A DNA stretch of 64,000 nt from Bin55 sp028819195 (GTDB taxonomy: Bacteria > Pseudomonadota > Gammaproteobacteria > Pseudomonadales > Azotimanducaceae). Where the stretch lies: the NCBI GenBank assembly GCA_028819195.1, contig JAPPMF010000012.1:273610-337609 (forward strand), written 5' to 3'. Each line of letters starts with the position of its first letter. Position 1 is the stretch's first letter. The position numbers and the translations under genes are program-made. Positions 56,796 through 64,000 of the stretch are shown here, piece by piece. The notes under the pieces are model-generated. The model ran no database searches and was not told the DNA's origin. It was given only the letters and a program-made list of their open reading frames with translations.

Positions 56796-57346
56796 GGGTA
56801 TTACATCGTTATTTAAAAATATTCGGTAAACCCAGCTGTCACGAGGTATTTACAACATCTGTGGGTCTGGTGCCGGGCAGGATTTGTTGGTCTGTGGTGC
56901 TTATCCATTGGTATTCATAGGGACGCTTCAATCTTTGATCTGAACTTACAATGTTGGTCGATTCATTTTTGGAAGCGCCACGTTGAAAAAACTAGGCCTA
57001 ATCGTAGCACCGCTAATTCTTGTTTCTTTAGCATCACTCATTCTCAGCACGGAGGTTCAAGATGCTGACTTATTGAGACTTCTAAAGTATGTCGAGTTTT
57101 CCTTGGGCATACTGTTTTCGATAGAGTACGTGGTCAGAATCGCGCACGGGAAATTTAAGTATGCTCGTAGTTTCTTTGGGGTTATTGACGCGATAGCTGC
57201 TCTGTCGGGGGTGCTAATCCTAGTAGTACCATCAAGCTTTCTAGCGCTCCGAGTCTTGAGATTGCTCAGTATTCAAAGCATTGAGATACGTCAGAGCCAG
57301 CGAAATCAAGGTTTACCCTGTATTTTTAAATAACGATGTAATACCC
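56796..57346. mobile_element. 551-bp element with perfect 26-bp terminal inverted repeats
   Basis: The 26 bases at 56796-56821 are the exact reverse complement of 57321-57346; both ends begin with GGGTATTACA. Immediate flanks are AAAAATTA (56788-56795) and AAAAATTT (57347-57354), a near-perfect 8-base AT-rich duplication. No transposase is encoded. This fits a MITE or a solo non-autonomous insertion element; ends starting GGG plus an 8-bp AT-rich duplication recall the IS1595 group. It lies between two convergent-free ends of the MerR and 412-residue genes. Confidence 0.8.
56983..57333 (+). pseudogene. Voltage-gated ion channel fragment (S1-S4 voltage sensor)
   Basis: The 116-residue frame opens at TTG 56983 with GGAAG upstream and shows four hydrophobic segments matching S1-S4 of Ion_trans channels: LILVSLASLILSTE, then LEFSLGILFSIEYVVRIAHG-type S2 (VEFSLGILFSIEYVVRI), SFFGVIDAIAALSGVLIL for S3, and S4-like FLALRVLRLLSI. 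The frame then ends in the right inverted repeat with TAA, so pore and S5-S6 helices are missing. It is cargo or debris inside the 551-bp element. It might still be a short voltage-sensor protein, though I consider truncation more likely. Confidence 0.6.
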
Positions 57347-57368
57347 AAAAATTTCTCTCATTCAAAAT

Positions 57369-58607
57369 TTAGTTATAAATATTTAACTCTAAAGCCACTC
57401 TCTCGATATTGTCAAGTATATTTAACCGTTGTGTATCGTGAGCAGCTACTTCCGTATTTAACTGTTCTAGCATTAGCTGGCAATCTAATCCGTCATCTTT
57501 ACGCGTACAAAGATGTTGTACTAATCGCTTCCAATTAATTTCAATATTTAAATCCTGTAGCAAGACTACGAGTTCGATTCCGTCTTTGAATTGAGTTAGA
57601 CCTATTTGCTCATGTTGTATAAATTTATACCATTGCTTATTTATTTCAGCTGGTGTATACGTAATCATCGCCCATTCATCACCGAGACGTGCTGAAATAG
57701 CACGAAGTGTATTTAAAACAGGGCTTACTTTTAGATCATCCCAGTGCTGATCTTCTCCTAGTCGTGTGGCGATACTATGTAGCCATTCATGCGCTTGGCT
57801 ATGTCGATTTTTAACCAAGGTAAATAACTGCTTATTATCTCGGTACTTATTACATTCTGTATTCACCCATTTATTTTCAAGATACTTAATCCAGGTATCG
57901 TGAGTCATCTCCTTAGTATCAATCTTGAGTTGATTTTGTGGATCTCCCTTAAGAGTTCGTAGAAAATCTACGGTTTTCATATCGTCCATTAAACTAATTG
58001 CGGGGTTATTCTCAGCATGACAGAGCCGTAGGAATTGCATATGATTGGCAAAAGCTTGTGCATGGCATGTGTCTTTTAAGTCTAATCGAACTAGATCTGT
58101 ACTATCTAGTCTACATTCCTCTTTAGAAAGAGCATCTAATACAAGGCCGCGATCTCTACTAGGGTTAGCAAAAACCCGGTGATAAGACATGGGATTCTCA
58201 GTAGAGAGTAGTTGAAAAACCCCATCTTGACCTAATCCATTGGAATCTAGATAGCGATCAAAGGCTAGTTCGCACTCTTTGGATATTAGGTCCGGTAGTT
58301 CAGTAATAATCTCCCAATAGCTAATCTGATCCGGCCAGTTTGGAATATCACACACTTGCAGTATTGTTTCTCTATCTACTGTATCAAAATAAGTGGTATC
58401 TGTAGATATAACTGGATCTAGGGACCCAATAGTTAGTGTAATAGTATGGGGTACAGGTTGGCTTTCTGGCTCGTCGACGATAAATGAGTCTGGAGTTTCC
58501 GGACTCAGTGTTCTATCGGACGGGTAAATCGTATAAAGAATTAAAGTAATAATGGTAAGCCCAGCTATAGCTAACCAAGCATACCAAGATTTTATTCGCC
58601 GTTGCAT
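57369..58607 (-). CDS. Single-span protein of unknown function, fhs operon
   Basis: I do not recognise this 412-residue family. It has an N-terminal anchor (WLAIAGLTIITLILYTIY) and a large, probably periplasmic helical domain. Cysteines come in pairs or near pairs (LCHAEN, TECNKYR, HLCTRKDDGLDC), consistent with disulfides outside the cytoplasm. Repeated helix phrases (RHSQAHEWLHSIATRLGED, DGIELVVLLQDL) suggest an all-alpha fold. It overlaps the upstream 75-residue gene by 16 bases. The codon look (many CTA/TAT) differs somewhat from neighbours, hinting at later acquisition, which I could not quantify. Confidence 0.6.
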   Translation of the reverse strand: MQRRIKSWYAWLAIAGLTIITLILYTIYPSDRTLSPETPDSFIVDEPESQPVPHTITLTIGSLDPVISTDTTYFDTVDRETILQVCDIPNWPDQISYWEIITELPDLISKECELAFDRYLDSNGLGQDGVFQLLSTENPMSYHRVFANPSRDRGLVLDALSKEECRLDSTDLVRLDLKDTCHAQAFANHMQFLRLCHAENNPAISLMDDMKTVDFLRTLKGDPQNQLKIDTKEMTHDTWIKYLENKWVNTECNKYRDNKQLFTLVKNRHSQAHEWLHSIATRLGEDQHWDDLKVSPVLNTLRAISARLGDEWAMITYTPAEINKQWYKFIQHEQIGLTQFKDGIELVVLLQDLNIEINWKRLVQHLCTRKDDGLDCQLMLEQLNTEVAAHDTQRLNILDNIERVALELNIYN

Positions 58608-58819
58608 GAGGGGATAGGTTCATTTTTATTCTTTGGGTTTACTACAGGCATTTGGATATACTGTTTAGGTATATGTGCTGTGGCAGCTAAAACCTTCAGC
58701 TCTTCCTGAATTTCTTTAGCTTTTTCGCTGGTTAAATCAGGGCTATGAATTTCTTCAGCAAGCTGCTGAAGACGGCAAGCGATCGAACACTCATCAACAA
58801 ATACCTTCAATGTCTCCAT
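58592..58819 (-). CDS. 75-residue protein of unknown function, fhs operon
   Basis: Small acidic protein: DECSIACRLQQLAEEIHSPDLTSEKAKEIQEELKVLAATAHIPK is predicted helical, and the tail is polar. No signal peptide or membrane span. The ATG at 58819 lies inside the end of fhs (26-base overlap) with AGGA nine bases before it, and its stop overlaps the following 412-residue gene, so it is translated with them. Reality is supported only by overlapping operon layout. No function is known. Confidence 0.5.
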   Translation of the reverse strand: METLKVFVDECSIACRLQQLAEEIHSPDLTSEKAKEIQEELKVLAATAHIPKQYIQMPVVNPKNKNEPIPSCNGE

Positions 58820-60473
58820 TGGAATTTATCCTAACTTGATTGGCAGCTGGAGCTTTGGGAAGCCCTGGTAGCGTCATGATGCTACCACAAATCACGACAA
58901 CAAACTCCGCCCCAGCACTCAACCTGACTTCTCGAATAGGTAAAGTATGACCGATCGGACAACCAAGTAGTTCAGGGTCTGACGAAAAACTGTATTGTGT
59001 CTTGGCAATGCAAACCGGCAAGTGTCCAAAACCTTTTTGCTGGAGTTCTTTGAGTACTCCGAAGGCGTTGTCTGTATACGTTACTTCATCGGCACGATAG
59101 ATTTCAGTAGCGACTGTCCTAACTTTATCCATTAGACTCATTTCGTTTGGATATAGCAATCGTGCATCTTGACAATCTCCTTTGGCAATACAAGCCATGA
59201 CACTGTCAGCTAAATTTATGGCGCCTTTACCACCGTGTTGCCAATGTGTACAAGGTATACACTCGACTCCAACGTTAGTTTTCATGTACGAAACGACGTG
59301 ATCAAGTTCTTCTTGTACATCCGAATCAAATTGATTAATCGCGACAATTGGGACACAGTTCATTTTCACCAAGTTTTCTACGTGTGCCTGAAGATTTACC
59401 AAGCCTCCCTTGACTGCCTCAAGGTTGGGGTGTTGTAAGTCTTCCACGTTAACTCCAGCATTCATTTTTATTGACCTTACAGTCGCAACTATCACCACTG
59501 CATCCGGCATCATTTCAGCTTGCCGGCATTTGATATTGATGAACTTCTCAGCACCTAGATCTGCACCAAAACCAGCTTCGGTAACAACTACATCAAAATG
59601 CTCTCTTGCTGTCTGTGATGCAATAACCGAGTTACAGCCATGAGCAATGTTTGCGAATGGACCACCGTGAATGAAAACTGGGTTATGTTCTAGAGTTTGA
59701 ACGACATTAGGATCTAATGCGTCCACTAACAACACTGTAAGCGCACCTTGTATGTCTAGATCTTTTGCTCTAACGTACTCCCCGTTTCTATCGCGCGCAA
59801 CGACAATGTTGCCTAACCGTCGCTCGAGATCAGTTCGATCTCTAGCCAGACAAAATACTGCCATTACTTCTGAAGCTGCTGTAATGTTAAACCCCGTAGA
59901 CAACTGAGTTTGGCGTCGAGATTTCACCGAAAACCGGCGTAACGACCGATCATTTATATCAATAGCTCGCAAAAACATCAACTGTTCGAGGTCGATATCT
60001 AGATCGTTTCCCCAATAAATATGGTTATCCACAATCGAGGCGAGTAAATTGTTAGCTGTGGTAATGGCGTGTAGATCTCCGTTAAAGTGTAGATTAATCT
60101 CTTGAGCCGGCGCGACTTGTGAGTAACCGCCACCATGGGCACCACCTTTCACCCCAAAACAGGGTCCTAAGGAAGGTTCTCGAAGTGCTGCAGTCGCTCT
60201 AACACCGAGGTGATTTAAAGCATCTGTCAGTCCAATCGTAGTAGTCGTTTTTCCTTCTCCCGCGGCCGTTGGAGAAACACCTGTTACTAGTACTACTTTG
60301 CCACTCGGTCCAATATTCGAATTTGAACGAACGTTACGTCGGCTTAACACCTTTGCTTTGAAGTTACCGTAAGTCGTGAAATTCTCAGTGGATAACCCCA
60401 CGGTGTCTTGGAGGATTTCTTGGATCGGTTTAAGTTCAGTGGTTTCAGCAATTGTCTGATCAACGTTTTTCAT
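58794..60473 (-). CDS. fhs: Formate-tetrahydrofolate ligase
   Basis: This 559-residue enzyme makes 10-formyltetrahydrofolate from formate, ATP and THF for one-carbon metabolism. It has the P-loop TPTAAGEGKTT-like segment (SPTAAGEGKTTTTIGL at 68-83), EPSLGPCFGVKGGAHGGGYSQVAP, IHGGPFANIAHGC and GFGADLGAEKFINIKCR. Length fits the family. Two unknown genes overlap its 3' end, so it leads a three-gene operon. The ATG at 60473 has no strong Shine-Dalgarno nearby. Confidence 0.97.
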   Translation of the reverse strand: MKNVDQTIAETTELKPIQEILQDTVGLSTENFTTYGNFKAKVLSRRNVRSNSNIGPSGKVVLVTGVSPTAAGEGKTTTTIGLTDALNHLGVRATAALREPSLGPCFGVKGGAHGGGYSQVAPAQEINLHFNGDLHAITTANNLLASIVDNHIYWGNDLDIDLEQLMFLRAIDINDRSLRRFSVKSRRQTQLSTGFNITAASEVMAVFCLARDRTDLERRLGNIVVARDRNGEYVRAKDLDIQGALTVLLVDALDPNVVQTLEHNPVFIHGGPFANIAHGCNSVIASQTAREHFDVVVTEAGFGADLGAEKFINIKCRQAEMMPDAVVIVATVRSIKMNAGVNVEDLQHPNLEAVKGGLVNLQAHVENLVKMNCVPIVAINQFDSDVQEELDHVVSYMKTNVGVECIPCTHWQHGGKGAINLADSVMACIAKGDCQDARLLYPNEMSLMDKVRTVATEIYRADEVTYTDNAFGVLKELQQKGFGHLPVCIAKTQYSFSSDPELLGCPIGHTLPIREVRLSAGAEFVVVICGSIMTLPGLPKAPAANQVRINSNGDIEGIC

Positions 60474-60633
60474 AAAAAGTGAAGACTTCCCTTCAGGTGT
60501 AACAAACTAGGTTTTGCAAGGTAAAAACCAAAAAGTACGGGATCGGAACGCCAACACATTTTAAGAATGATCTGTTCTGACGAACAATCACAAAATCGCT
60601 GCTATCGAAGTTCGAATCCAGCCAGCCGAAGCT

Positions 60634-61506
60634 CTATGCTAAACGAGCTAGTTCTTGGATTCGGTCGCGAAATAATCGGTACAAGTAGTGTTTCTTAAAT
60701 TCTCGACCTTCTTCCAATTCACGTGTAAAACGACCGATGAACGTGATTAACCCCCATGCTTGTAAAAAAGATTTTTCGGCGGAACTAAGTTCAAATTCGT
60801 AGTGTCCAAGCACTTCATCGACAAATTTTTCACCACCCCACATCCACAATCCTACGAAATCATAAGCTCGATTGCCAAGTTGACGGTTAGTCCAATCCAA
60901 AATTCCCGTTAGTTTCACGGCTTCATTGACAAGAATATTTTCAGCGCTCAAATCACCATGAACAAGTACTTGGGGGGCCGACAATTGCAACGTTTCACTT
61001 TGCTTGATCACCCCTTTTACAAAACCCAACTCCGATTCTGAAATTTTCCCCTTCAGCAATTGAAATTCTTTTGGTTCTGTCTTTGGTTTTAAGAATGGGT
61101 GAGAAACAATCTTCTTGAAATCCGGTATGGTACTATGAATTTCACTCAGTACTTTACCGAGTTGTTTGGATAAAACAGACGTGCTAACTTTAGCGTATTG
61201 AAAATTTTTTAGCGAACTACCCGATAATCGGTGATATCCAACAATCGGTAAATGAAAACCTATAGGGTAAGCAATATAGAATTCAATGTGTGGGATGGGA
61301 ACAGAAATTGAGAGTTCACGGGTGAACTCTCGTTCAAAGTTTAACGCTTCTGCCACTACATGATGCATCGGAAAACGGAATATCCACTTACCATCGATGT
61401 TATAAGTCCAAAAGTCAAAACCAATCCCTTCTAAACATACACTGCTTGGATGAACACTAGTGTTCAGTCGAACTATGTTTAGGACTTTTGTAGCAGTGAG
61501 TTCCAA
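60634..61506 (-). CDS. APH-fold kinase (aminoglycoside/macrolide phosphotransferase-like)
   Basis: This 290-residue protein has the choline/aminoglycoside kinase fold: Brenner motif VLVHGDLSAENILV (H183, D185, N190) and the metal-binding GILDWTNRQLGNRAYDFVGLW (D204). An upstream lysine-bearing strand (WIFRFPMHH) may be the ATP site. Members include aminoglycoside and macrolide phosphotransferases but also metabolic sugar or choline kinases; the substrate cannot be decided. A resistance role is unproven. It stands alone between fhs and the SDR gene. Confidence 0.85.
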   Translation of the reverse strand: MELTATKVLNIVRLNTSVHPSSVCLEGIGFDFWTYNIDGKWIFRFPMHHVVAEALNFEREFTRELSISVPIPHIEFYIAYPIGFHLPIVGYHRLSGSSLKNFQYAKVSTSVLSKQLGKVLSEIHSTIPDFKKIVSHPFLKPKTEPKEFQLLKGKISESELGFVKGVIKQSETLQLSAPQVLVHGDLSAENILVNEAVKLTGILDWTNRQLGNRAYDFVGLWMWGGEKFVDEVLGHYEFELSSAEKSFLQAWGLITFIGRFTRELEEGREFKKHYLYRLFRDRIQELARLA

Positions 61507-61674
61507 CTTAGCGCTATTTGTATCGAATGTAAATGAATATGTCTATTCGAAAGTTGTTCTGAACCAATGGGCTTACCTCGACGAAATCAACCGAACTTTA
61601 GTCGAATAATTTTGTATACAATCAGTATGGTTGGATAAATAAATATACAAGTTATACTTGAGGTAAAGTTTCTC

Positions 61675-62457
61675 ATCGCTAAATTTTCATCGGAACGAGT
61701 CGCTTTAGTCACTGGTGGTAGTCGCGGAATCGGTCGTGCTACAGCCCTTGCCCTGGGCAAAGCCGGAATGAAAGTAGCTGTCAATTATCATCGAGATAGC
61801 AATGCTGCGTTGCAAACGGTAGCCGAAATTCAATCGAACAAGGGTGATGCAAAAGCTTTTTTTGCATCAGTCGCAGACGTCAATGGATGTGAAGAGCTAG
61901 TCAGTTCAGTCAAGAAAGAGTTGGGAACCCCGACCGTACTTATATGCAACGCCGGAATCGCGAGTCGTGGTTTGAGTGTCGCAGAAACTTCTGAGCAGGA
62001 GATTACTAAACTATTCACGACGCACACCTTAAGTGCCCATGTTTTGTGCCGATTGTTGATTTCAGATATGCGAACTGCCAAACGCGCCGATATCGTCATG
62101 ATTTCTTGCGCGAACGCCCGAAAGAATATCGCTAACGGTGCCCCCTACAACATGGCAAAAGCCGCCCTTGAAGCACTCGCAATGACATTAGCTAAAGAGG
62201 AACGAGAACACGGTATTCGCGTGAATGTGGTTGTACCCGGCCTAGTACGCACCGAAATGGGGAAACGACTAATGCGAGCAAGAGCTGGAATTATGAATAT
62301 CCGCGATCTCGACGATAGCTCTCCGTTTGAACACGTGTGTGATCCCGATGAGGTCGGAAATGTTGTTAAGTTTCTTGTCTCGGAAGAAAACACTTACATG
62401 ACTGGAACGCGAATCGTTTGCGATGGGGGAGGAACAATTGATAATAACTGGTACTAG
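61675..62457 (+). CDS. Short-chain dehydrogenase/reductase, FabG-like, without canonical start codon
   Basis: The SDR core is complete: RVALVTGGSRGIGRATALALGKAG (NAD(P) motif), LICNAGIASRG, the catalytic Ser..Tyr-x-x-x-Lys as SCANARKNIANGAPYNMAKAALEAL, and RVNVVVPGLVRTEMGK. It resembles 3-oxoacyl-ACP reductases or related alcohol dehydrogenases. The frame upstream of the core to the stop at 61636 contains no ATG, GTG or TTG; the first ATG (61768) lies after the cofactor motif. GAGG at 61660-61663 points to a start near ATC 61675, a rare initiator. The end reading DGGGTIDNNWY is normal. Confidence 0.8.
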   Translation: MAKFSSERVALVTGGSRGIGRATALALGKAGMKVAVNYHRDSNAALQTVAEIQSNKGDAKAFFASVADVNGCEELVSSVKKELGTPTVLICNAGIASRGLSVAETSEQEITKLFTTHTLSAHVLCRLLISDMRTAKRADIVMISCANARKNIANGAPYNMAKAALEALAMTLAKEEREHGIRVNVVVPGLVRTEMGKRLMRARAGIMNIRDLDDSSPFEHVCDPDEVGNVVKFLVSEENTYMTGTRIVCDGGGTIDNNWY

Positions 62458-62471
62458 TAGGGGCGACATCC

Positions 62472-62743
62472 ATGTGCGGTAGATTCAACGAACGGACGAC
62501 CAGAGACAGCCATACTACATTAGTCAGTCCGAGAACAAAGGACTACTCCTCACAGGCATATGGGATAGAATGGGGAAATAAGACTTCTAGGGAGATCTTA
62601 ACCAGTTTTTGATTGTCACTTCGCCAGCGCATGAAACAATCGAGTTTCTTCAACACCGACAACCAGCTTTTCTCTCGTTCGCTCACTCGAAACTATGGTT
62701 AGATTCAAAAAGTGAAGAGACAGAACTACTCAAGTTACTCTAG
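62472..62743 (+). pseudogene. SRAP (YedK/HMCES-like) gene remnant
   Basis: ATG 62472 begins MCGRFNE, the SRAP N-terminus with the catalytic Cys2 that crosslinks to abasic sites in single-stranded DNA. It runs to YGIEWGN, matching the conserved WG region. The frame then breaks (TGA after EILTSF), and another frame gives LIVTSPAHETIEFLQHRQP...LWLDSKSEETELLKLL, matching the family's C-terminal (ILTT.A....H.RQP....WL) region. About 80 middle residues are missing. So an internal deletion with a frameshift has destroyed the gene. Its end overlaps the chimeric ORF by four bases. Confidence 0.7.
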
Positions 62744-63579
62744 TCGAATTTAGGCGCTTCCAACAACGGCGACGAATCTGACGTTATCGCCTCGGGAGAA
62801 AAAACAACGACTTCAGTCATCTCGTGACGTAGTTTCTCGGTCGCCCCCAAATGATAGAAGTGAGATAACGTTCGTTTGGGGTAATTCGAAAACCAGCGGT
62901 CTACATAATCATTCCGTCGATATTGATTTTCTAGCCACATCGATAACGCAAAGCTGGCGTTAAGCGAACGTAATGCAAAGGCTAGCTCATTCGCTTCCAC
63001 CGTGGTAAACCCGTTGTAATAATCCGTATGCCGGCCAATGTAAGGCGGATCACAGTAGAGCATATCGTCTGCTTGGACTGCAGCTAGCGTCTTGCTCCAA
63101 TCCTGGACAACAAACTCCCAGTCCTTCCCTTGCATCACTGTGCTAGCCCATTCCACTTGATTGACAATCTTCGTAATGAGTGCCGGTCTAAACCGTTCAG
63201 GTTTCCGACAGAACGGAACGTTGAATTTGCCCTCACGATTAAAACGCATCATCCCATTGAAACACGACCGATTGAGAAAGAGAAAATCTAATGAGTCGCC
63301 AACGTCGTTGAAACGCTCACGAACGGCGTAGTAGTGAGATTCGCCGTTGTGGAGTAAAGTCTCGCCTTCGCGTTCAAGATGCTCGCGCACTTGACAACCA
63401 GTAATGTCGCCATCCCGCACCGTTTGCAGTAATTTTTCCAGTTCAGGACGCGTACGGTTCGCTCCGGACCCCTTTTCGACGAAGATTTCCTCACAACCAG
63501 CTTGCCGTAGCAATTCAAACTGGGGATCGGTGGTTTGTTTAGCAGTTGAGACGCGGGCGTAGCCGAAGGTCTTATTCAA
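62740..63579 (-). CDS. Chimeric ORF: serine recombinase N-terminus fused to truncated Dam-type methylase
   Basis: Residues 1-58 are the start of a serine recombinase catalytic domain (TFGYARVSTAKQ with S11, then GCEEIFVEKGSGANRTRPELEKLL). From about residue 66 the protein is a D12-class adenine methyltransferase lacking its first ~90 residues: SHYYAVRERFN, LFLNRSCFNGMMRFNREGKFNVPF, catalytic DPPY at 177-180 and ATEKLRHEMTEVVVFS. The SAM-binding N-terminal FxGxG motif and the recombinase C-terminal half are missing. So both enzymes are probably inactive and this is a fusion after deletion. The junction near GDITGCQVREHLE is the likely scar. Confidence 0.72.
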   Translation of the reverse strand: MNKTFGYARVSTAKQTTDPQFELLRQAGCEEIFVEKGSGANRTRPELEKLLQTVRDGDITGCQVREHLEREGETLLHNGESHYYAVRERFNDVGDSLDFLFLNRSCFNGMMRFNREGKFNVPFCRKPERFRPALITKIVNQVEWASTVMQGKDWEFVVQDWSKTLAAVQADDMLYCDPPYIGRHTDYYNGFTTVEANELAFALRSLNASFALSMWLENQYRRNDYVDRWFSNYPKRTLSHFYHLGATEKLRHEMTEVVVFSPEAITSDSSPLLEAPKFD

Positions 63580-63817
63580 GGGGATAAGAAAAGGTAGTGA
63601 AGCAGAACCCCGTTTTCCTAATCGTGTGTTCCGAGCGTTCTCTAACGCTCGCCAAGTGGTCAGAAAGCGATCGTCAACTTACCTCACAGACTCTTGAAAC
63701 ATTTGACTAAACAGTGTGGTTCTGACCCGTGCCTGGTTACAGGAACGAATGGTAAAGATTTGCATATATGTGTATATCTTTCTTTTTAGTTAACAAATAT
63801 GCAAAAATATTGCGGGT
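63580..63817. other. Region upstream of the chimeric ORF with two inverted repeats
   Basis: No gene is visible. An 8-bp perfect hairpin CGAGCGTT-CTCT-AACGCTCG lies at 63632-63651. TTTGCATAT (63759-63767) and ATATGCAAA (63797-63805) form a 9-base inverted repeat 29 bases apart within AT-rich DNA. They could be recombinase (res-like) or regulatory sites. Both are short and the region is close to poor-quality sequence. Confidence 0.35.
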
Positions 63818-63981
<164 letters not shown>

Positions 63982-64000
63982 ACGTCCGCCTGTAATCGTG

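Noticed and set aside
60590..60633. tRNA-like GTTCGAATCC stretch after the APH-fold gene
   Set aside because: The flanking bases do not pair as a T stem, no anticodon or D arm is present, and the segment is too short. At most a chance resemblance.

Overview
The window is a gene-dense, chromosome-like stretch from a gammaproteobacterium with roughly low-to-mid 40s % G+C (estimated by eye). Several lineage-typical blocks support this: rluD divergent from bamD, murJ-ribF-lspA, rplU-rpmA-obgE next to ispB, smc-zipA-ligA, a FabY-type ketoacyl synthase as in Pseudomonas, and a HolD-like psi subunit. A condensin SMC is present rather than MukB. I cannot name the genus. TTG and GTG starts are common (rpsT, rluD, ilvC, ligA, phhB, lspA, ribF, lipA and others). 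The last 200 bases are long homopolymer runs and look like an unreliable contig end.

Layout. 1-2.1 kb: the 3' end of a thiolase and fabY. 2.1-7.8 kb (minus): prfC, a holD-like gene, a small basic protein, a pterin dehydratase, and msrP-msrQ followed by an unknown membrane-anchored protein. 8.1-9.0 kb: a GPP34 (GOLPH3-like) gene and a 42-residue membrane peptide. 9.1-19.4 kb: housekeeping genes ilvC, rluD, bamD, lspA, ribF, murJ, rpsT, obgE, rpmA, rplU, ispB and tRNA-Pro(CGG). 19.5-30.8 kb (plus): an ABC-2 exporter, a FemAB-like acyltransferase, then a tightly overlapping operon RDD / SpoIIM-like / DUF4129 / DUF4350 / MoxR AAA+ / DUF58, and two further RDD paralogues. 30.9-39.0 kb: asnS, a heterodimeric ABC exporter whose two genes both carry N-terminal lesions, lipA, and a second ABC-2 exporter. 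39.5-47.2 kb: leucyl aminopeptidase, cysS, an M20 peptidase broken by a 73-bp insertion/duplication, an HNH endonuclease, a SPOR lipoprotein with a CsrA-like leader, a peroxiredoxin and a DMT transporter. 47.2-55.1 kb (minus): an Ldh-family dehydrogenase, ligA, zipA, smc. 55.1-64 kb is more accessory: a candidate structured ncRNA, a MerR regulator, a 551-bp element with perfect 26-bp terminal inverted repeats carrying a voltage-sensor fragment, an fhs operon with two unknown genes, an APH-fold kinase, an SDR without a canonical start codon, a decayed SRAP gene, and a serine recombinase-Dam chimera.

How the genes work together. Many genes serve the envelope: BamD, LspA, MurJ and IspB (undecaprenyl/quinone isoprenoid side), ZipA, the SPOR lipoprotein, and periplasmic methionine repair by MsrPQ. 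Others serve translation (S20, L21, L27, ObgE, RF3, AsnRS, CysRS, RluD) and chromosome maintenance (SMC, LigA, psi). The MoxR-DUF58 block probably forms a membrane-associated chaperone or stress module with its RDD and SpoIIM-like partners. Several lesions (the ABC pair, M20 peptidase, SRAP, Dam chimera, channel fragment) point either to ongoing gene decay or to consensus errors. Read-level checks would separate these.
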